A stretch of 64,000 nucleotides of DNA, from the NCBI GenBank assembly GCA_032622095.1, contig CP136061.1:5094734-5158733 (forward strand), read 5' to 3'. The DNA is from Siphonodentalium dalli. Lineage: Eukaryota > Mollusca > Scaphopoda > Gadilida > Siphonodentaliidae. The notes beneath the pieces are model-generated. The model did no database searches and had not been told where the DNA came from. It saw nothing but the letters and a program-made list of their open reading frames with translations. Below, piece by piece: positions 57,831 through 64,000 of this stretch. Numbering within the stretch: the stretch's first letter is position 1; every line of letters begins with the position of its first letter. The position numbers were made by a program, and so were the translations under genes.

Positions 57831-59489
57831 CCATCACCAACAAATGATCTGGCCTCATTGTTATATCTGCTTAGTTGTGGAAAGCGACATGAAACCCCAA
57901 ACAATTTACTCAATGTTGCTACTGCCTTTCATTTATGGTATATTCCTCTTTTCTTTTGGGGTTTTACGGGTCAGAGGCACATTTGGCAAAAAAAATCCTG
58001 GTATTTCTAAATGGATTTTCTCAAAATCTGCCAGACATTTATTTGTGAAATTTGGTACAAGCAATGATTCCGATACAATATTTAAGAACCATCGAACAAT
58101 TGGTTATTATATTCTCATTTACTTAACTTTTATGGCATGGAAAATAGATAAAATTTTACCGTTTTCAGGTACCAAGAACTTCTGTAAATTAAATTTGTTT
58201 CAAAAGTGCAGATCATATATCCATGATAACTTATCTGAAGATCATGAGAGGAGACATAATTTTTCTTGATTCATGAATATTATGATTATTTTCACTTAGA
58301 AAGACAACTACCCACTAATAATTTTCTATATTTGAGAATTTTCATATCATTCATGTTGTTCAATGAAAAATTGGGCTGAGATTAGTTATGGGTCACGGCT
58401 TCATAACCAAGTTAAAGCTCACCACCATAACTCTTATCACTGTGGCCTAATTTATGTTGATTGATCTCTGTTTGAGTGGACCACACTGCATATCAACATT
58501 TGTTTTCATTTGGCTGGAATTATGTGTGACTGCTTTATTCTTCATTATAATATATGGAGGTATGACACTATATCATGCAATTAAAAATCTTAACTCCACA
58601 TAATGATAAAAATGAAGCCTTCTCTCAAAGAGCGAAGACAAAAACTGTTTGATGATTGGAGTGTTGTGTGAAATTATTAATTATTCTAGCAGTTCTTGGT
58701 ACCTAAAGTGACAACAAAGTAAATAATATTTTAAACCTCTCCAATATATTCAAATCCATTGTTTTCGTCACATCTTAATAATATTCTCAGATTCTGCAAA
58801 CAATGAAGATGATTATATGTGAAATTCAAAATGGATGAAAATCTCTTGCCATTTTTGGCTGTATTTGTGCAAAACGTGCATCTCCATCTTAAACATTTGC
58901 CAGATTTTGCAACTTGGGCTTTGAAACCGTTGCACCGATTCAGTGTTGATGTTTGAAATGAATATGTTCCTTATTCATAAATTAGTTATTTAAAAAAATT
59001 CATAATAAAATATATATAAGAAGATAACAAATGTCAGCAATATGTGACAATAGTTTATCATAGTTTTACTATGGTCAATTTCAGTTACACACAACAGTTT
59101 ACTAGTTCACCGAGTGTACATGGAAATCGCTCATCTTATACGACTACTCATTTGAAATACATTCAGGTGGCAAACCGAAACAACACAGCTCGGGAGCAAA
59201 CCGTCATTTAATTAATACATACTATATGCGCGACGCTCACACCTTTGCCGACGATATTTATGATGGGTCGTCGGCAATGTGATAATAAACCCAGCAATGC
59301 AAGACTGATGTCTGCAAGCATTGAAACTTACTGACTATGATTACGACATTGATCAATGCTCAAATGCAAATGTGTACGTAACCGGGCACTTGACATGCAC
59401 ATCTTTGTTAGGCGTAGCATGGCATCACCTGTGGCATTGTCAAACTATTATCAAAAAGAGACACGCACCTCAAATTTCGATATATCGTA
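57831..59489. other. Unique AT-rich region
   Basis: Contains a 141-codon plus frame (57844-58269) with no recognised domain and no splice or codon signal to support it. Otherwise nothing recognised. Confidence 0.35.
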
Positions 59490-59770
59490 TTCAAATATTA
59501 TCATCCCGTATCGGTTTGACAAATGCAATTACGATGGCTTGTGTTACACCCAGCTCGGATTCCAGATGTCACCGTTCTGGTGGGTTTATATGATATAGTA
59601 TATCATATATCACTATATCGAGATCAGTCCCCTGGTACCCGCCATGAATATATATATATACCTTACTCATGGTGGGGTTGTCGTACTAAGGGACCTGTGT
59701 GTCAAGAGTGAACGCCAAGTTTTATTCAACTGCGGTGCATCATCATCATCCTTGCGCAAACACAAATCAA
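59490..59770 (+). repeat. Dispersed repeat B, partial copy
   Basis: 59490-59580 (TATTCAAATATTATCATCCC, GTATCGGTTTGACAAATG, CAGCTCGGATTC) matches 60390-60480. 59705-59770 (GAACGCCAAGTTTTATTCAA, GTGCATCATCATCATCC) matches 60730-60785. The middle differs. Confidence 0.65.
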
Positions 59771-59971
59771 ACAATGAGAACACTTTCACTTTATAATTAT
59801 ATGGTATCAAATTTCCAAATAATATCGCGTCAGGCATGAAATTTACAACTGTTGAAAACTTTGAACCCCCAAATTGCATGATACCACGTCCCTGTGGTCT
59901 GAATTTTCCATTCGCTCCTTTAAATATATATTTTCTTGTACTTGGATGTTCACAACTATGTTTTATCATGT

Positions 59972-60875
59972 AACCGGGACATTTGGAATTCAGTTAAATT
60001 ATTTGACATTTCACTCATACACCAACATTTTAAACGCAAACTCCATTTGAATAATTTTTCCCGTTATATTTCAGAACTGGCCAGCCTTGACGGCGCGTTG
60101 GCTTCACGATAACGAGAACTGTGTTGACACGGGGGTATCAACCTTCAAATTTCCAACAGCACCCTTCGAGTTTGTAAATTCCATTTGCGCACGACTTTGT
60201 TATAACCAAAGAGAAGTGTGCACAGTATCCTTTTGAAATGATAGTTGTATTCAGCCAGTGAATACTACAAAGAATCATTTTCTTCCTGCCTTCTTTATTG
60301 TTCGAATGCAATTGAGTATGCAGTCGGCCAGTGAGCATGTCAGATGTGATATTTCATCTCATGTAACATCGTCAAACTGCTACAAAAACGTATTCAAATA
60401 TTATCGTCCCGTATCGGTTTTACAAATGAGATTACGCTGGCTTTTGTTACGCACCAGAGCTCGGATTCTAAATATGTCATAGTTCTGGTGGATAGATAGA
60501 ATATAATATATTACACTGTATATATCTACTGATTGATGTAGAATAACTTTATTCTCCCAGCCAACTTATCTTGGCGGAGAAGACAGGTGGGTTAAATTGT
60601 GTCTGTGATCTCTAATTATATCGAGGGTAATTATAATTGATTGATGTAGAATAACTGTAGTGTATTCTCCCAGCCAATATACCGCTACGGAGAACACATG
60701 GTTGGTTAGGTTAACATTGTGTTTCCCCGTGAAGCATGGACGCCAATTTCTATTCAACGATTGTGCATCGTTATCATCACCACTCCCCAGATTATACGAC
60801 ATTGGTCCCACAATTATCGATATAGCGAGATTATAAATTAGTCGAGCTACATGTAGGTACACGAATGTAGGACAT
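59972..60875 (+). repeat. Dispersed repeat B, copy 2 (~0.9 kb)
   Basis: Full-length counterpart of 34130-34925, with an extra ~55-base segment at about 60730-60785 (GCATGGACGCCAATTTCTAT). 59771-59971, just upstream, is unique and holds a 100-codon minus frame with no recognised domain. Confidence 0.85.
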
Positions 60876-61014
60876 CATACAATGTCCCATATAATCGTCC
60901 ACCCGGGTAAATCCACCCTATTAAATTGTGACAAAACGCGGGTGTCTCCCCATCTACCAAGACACAAACTAACCAAGACAATATTGCACCGGGTATACCT
61001 GTTAAAACAAAGGT

Positions 61015-61385
61015 ACGTCCAGGTATACCCGCTATGTATATCCGGATGTACACGCCCTCCCTGATGTGCCACGGTGTCACATACCGTTACCACCCAGGTA
61101 TACCCGCTATGTATATCCGGATGTACACGCCCTCCATGGTGTGCCACGGTGTCCTATACCTTTATCACCAGGTATACCCGCTATGTATATCCGGATGTAC
61201 ACGCCCTCCCTGGTGTGCCATGGTGTCATATATCCGCTATGCATATCCGGATGTACACGCCCTGGTATACCACCGTGGCATATACCTTTATCACCCAGGT
61301 ATACCCGCTATGTATATCCGGATGTACACGCCCTGGTGTGCCACAGTGCCATATACCGTTATAACCCAGGCATCTCCACCCTATT
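61015..61385 (+). repeat. ~74-bp minisatellite, five copies
   Basis: Units with AGGTATACCCGCTATGTATA, TCCGGATGTACACGCCCT and GTGCCACGGTGTCA start near 61021, 61096, 61170 and 61297; one internal copy near 61230 lacks the first ~20 bases. The copies are similar enough to suggest recent expansion. Frames of up to 183 codons here are repeat artefacts. Confidence 0.93.
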
Positions 61386-62149
61386 GCTACCCTTACTAAT
61401 GATCCCAGGTGTTCATAGCTCGGCTGGAACCAAGTGTTGCACTCGCACATATCCTTTTTTACTTATTTTCTTATCAAATGTTATATCATTGTACTTCCAT
61501 CATAATATACGCTATAACTTCCATCCAGTTCTACCACAGTGCTACATAATTGACGCATTTGGGTTCGTACTGGCATTTGATCAGGGAAGAAGCACCAGGG
61601 TAGTGGAACCAAAATAGTCCAGGAGAGAACAAAGCAGACTAAATAGAATGTTTTGTTAGAATCAATCAAATGTCATCTCATTTCCATCTTCATATATGGT
61701 ATGTCGGGCAAGTTACATACAGCTGAAATGTATACCGTTACATGACATGTATTTAGGAATCACTGAACTAAATGGTTTCCCATAGGCGACAGTATTAACG
61801 TTTCGGCCAAATTCACTGAATTGAAGCCTACAGGTCACTCCAGTGATGTTTACCCAGCTAGATTGACACCAGTTGATCACGAAAATGCAACGAAAATCAT
61901 AGGTCATGTGTTTACTTTTCAAAATAAATCCCCCAGTGTACGACAGGGCTATCCCACAGCCAAATTTGATCTGGAAAAACCCAGAACTACAGCAGCCAGT
62001 TAAATAAATTTCCCACTCACAAAATCCATTCCCCCGTTAATTCACCAGTTTAAATAATTTAGATATTATGTACAAATCAAATAAACACGATGTCATCCAT
62101 TAATAACGTGTCACGTGTATCAGGTGAATGTCATTCATCAGTTACCTTC
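61386..62149. other. Unique spacer
   Basis: No gene or repeat recognised. Confidence 0.4.
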
Positions 62150-62280
62150 ACCTTTAGCATTCCACGTTGCACTAGCTCCCCGACTCTGGAACACATTTAG
62201 ATCCCCGTTTCCTTTAGACACGAACAATAGTCATTGTCCTTTTAAACCTACATTAGTGGTCCAGCCAAACCGGGTCTAAT
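62150..62280 (+). pseudogene. Possible LINE ORF2 C-terminal fragment
   Basis: The plus strand can be read as AFHVALAPRLWNTFRSPFPL followed by CPFKPTL. This resembles the APxLWNxLP ... FKxxLK pattern that closes many LINE ORF2 proteins. Only about 35 residues match and no other part of an element was found. Confidence 0.35.
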
Positions 62281-63645
62281 GGGGATTTTTGGCGTTCAGT
62301 TACCAACTAATTGACAACTCGATTTGATCATATGAGCATACAGTCAAATATACTGTTAGGTTACCGATAACCATACAACCTCTCCATTTGTATCCATACA
62401 CCACACACATGATGATGCTCACACACTGGATGTAATACATATCATAATTACATTAATATATCAATGTTATTTTGGTACCCAATACAATGTTTGCCAATGA
62501 ATCGCTCATTAGAAAGTCAGCACACATATTTGAAAGGGGACCCCCATTTTAAAGTGATGTAGAAACAATTGCTCAAAGCGGATTTTAAATAATTTTGGAT
62601 ATATTTTTCGGGAGATATTCTAGCGTCCAATGACATAAAAGTCTCTTCTCTGCCAATTTCTTCTAGGTTCACCATTTAACATTTTCCAAAGTATATAATT
62701 TACGCCTCCTAATGTTATCAAGCTATGCTGACAATTAAACATAAAAAATATTATTGTGTAGACTTTACTGTAGCAGTATAATGATTGCAAGCTATACTAA
62801 AAAACACTTATAAAGAGCGTTCCATTTGCATGCATATGCATTTTATATACACTTATCTCTATACAATTCATATTATATTTGGGTCATTTTTTCAGTTTAA
62901 TCCCTTCATACACTGCTAATGAAATTCGGGGTCCAGCCCTTTATATGTAACAGTCCTCAATTCATAATGTTGTTACCCCTTATTAATTGTAAGTGCATTA
63001 CAATTCGTGCAATTATGTACGATATAACATAGCTGTGTTACACCACTAAATTTATCATCTGGCATTACAGCCAATGCATAAGCATACACTTTTGTTTTCA
63101 ATTAATAATTTTTTCCCGATAGTACAATCAGGAAAGTCTATGTGTACGTTTTTAAAATAATTCGTGTACAGTATCATTTTTGTGGATATTGCTTGGTGTG
63201 TGACCCTCGTGATATTTCTATCCCTATGATTTAAACTTGCTGAACGGTTTGACTGGTACGCTGCCGTTCTATACTTATTCTATATTTATTTTGACATTCA
63301 AAATTGTCCGTGTGGCGCTTCGGGATGTGTACCTAGGGTTATTACGCACCTTTGTCCATGTTACCGAAGACAGGTTTACCCCTGTACTCTACGGTGTTCC
63401 CAGCCCCCTGGATCTCCATAGTGTTACAACAATTTCTTCTAGGTTCACTGACTATACTAATATATATGATATATAGAGATAGTAAAGTGCGATAGGTACC
63501 CGCGTACTCGCGCCTATGTATATGGTATGTTCTACCAGTCGAGGCGCACGATATATATGATACATTGATGGAAATCTTACACATTTGAATTCACAAAGCA
63601 ACCCGCAACCAGAATCAGTGCGACTAATTTTGATACTTTAGTCAT
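62281..63645. other. Unique AT-rich region
   Basis: No gene, repeat or RNA gene recognised. Confidence 0.4.
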
Positions 63646-64000
63646 TTAAACCCTTTCAGTGCCAGGTCCGATTTTTGTATCAACCCATATACCCTGTGCC
63701 AATGCATTCTCTTATATATGCGAGTCGACCATAGGTCGGCTCGCATATATAAGAGAATGCATTGGCCTAACAATTTTTCATCATTTGTTATTATTTTTTA
63801 ACAATTTTTTACAATTTTAATTATTTTTTCTTATATTCTTTAACAGACTTATTTTGTATGTTTAGTGCCAGGGAATCTTACGTTTTTCATGGGCATCAAA
63901 ATTATTACTATGAATACTTGGTGATTTTGAGTTTTTGAGTTATAACATGCCCCTAAGGTTTTTTATCCAGTTTGTTTTTGTTAAATTTTCTATAGTATGC
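63646..64000. mobile_element. Second TTAA-type MITE carrying the 69-bp palindrome
   Basis: Starts TTAAACCCTTTCAGTGCCAGG, a piggyBac-like end different from that at 12056. The palindrome at 63698-63766 matches those at 12082 and 12230, including the leading CCCTGTG. The following AT-rich segment with TTTTTTCTTATATTCTTTAAC matches the centre of the 12076-12304 unit in reverse orientation, but the second palindrome is missing. The right end is not visible in the window; a GTGCCAGGGAATC phrase near 63867 echoes the left end. Confidence 0.6.

Noticed and set aside
57844-58269. 141-codon plus frame
   Set aside because: No recognised domain, AT-driven composition, lies just after a SINE; too weak to call.
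61034-61617. Frames up to 183 codons
   Set aside because: They are mostly translations of the 74-bp minisatellite.

Overview
This is a eukaryotic, AT-rich, repeat-dense, gene-poor window, most likely from a marine invertebrate. A lophotrochozoan such as a mollusc fits best, but amphioxus or a brachiopod is not excluded. The call rests on several non-LTR retrotransposon fragments of types common in such animals, on Helitron-like elements that carry both microsatellites and minisatellites, on many short inverted-repeat elements, on tRNA-derived SINEs, and on a spliced exon encoding a P2X7-type C-terminal domain. No rRNA gene, convincing tRNA gene, CRISPR array or operon was seen. Nearly all short open reading frames are by-products of repeats.

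Layout. 1-9538 is one 88-bp satellite in two opposed arms that meet at 6194/6195; the forward arm shows a higher-order period of 25-26 monomers. 9539-9860 is a second minisatellite with a 111-bp three-step unit. 9.9-16 kb is diverged unique sequence with MITEs, including a TTAA-flanked element that contains 69-bp palindromes. 16.0-16.6 kb is a LINE remnant holding a perfect 57-bp inverted duplication. 16931-19649 is an uninterrupted head-to-tail chain of four Helitron-like elements. 19.7-24.6 kb holds a SINE, copies of a dispersed repeat and three LINE pieces. 25-34 kb is mostly unique and has minisatellites, a LINE 3' end with its tail, and the P2X7-like terminal exon at 31159-31575 followed by a polyadenylation signal and two related fold-back MITEs. 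34-40 kb holds dispersed repeats, a 45-bp minisatellite and MITEs. 40.3-45.4 kb is an inverted-repeat element filled with ~165-bp tandem units, into which a TA-duplicating MITE has jumped. 46-50.4 kb holds a long fold-back element, a 40-bp minisatellite and the 5' half of a LINE (ORF1 remnant plus an intact 490-codon endonuclease ORF). 50.6-64 kb is mainly unique sequence with degenerate tandem repeats, a second copy of a 0.9-kb dispersed repeat, a 74-bp minisatellite and a second copy of the palindrome module.

How it fits together. The window is chiefly a record of transposition and tandem amplification: LINEs that probably supply retrotransposition machinery to SINEs, Helitrons arriving in tandem, and MITEs inserted into older repeats. 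The best host-gene candidate is the P2X7-like exon; a possible second exon lies on the minus strand near 27 kb. No new multi-gene system was found. The most unusual structures are the opposed satellite arms, the Helitron chain, the hairpin inside the LINE, and the LINE whose reverse transcriptase half is replaced by a minisatellite.
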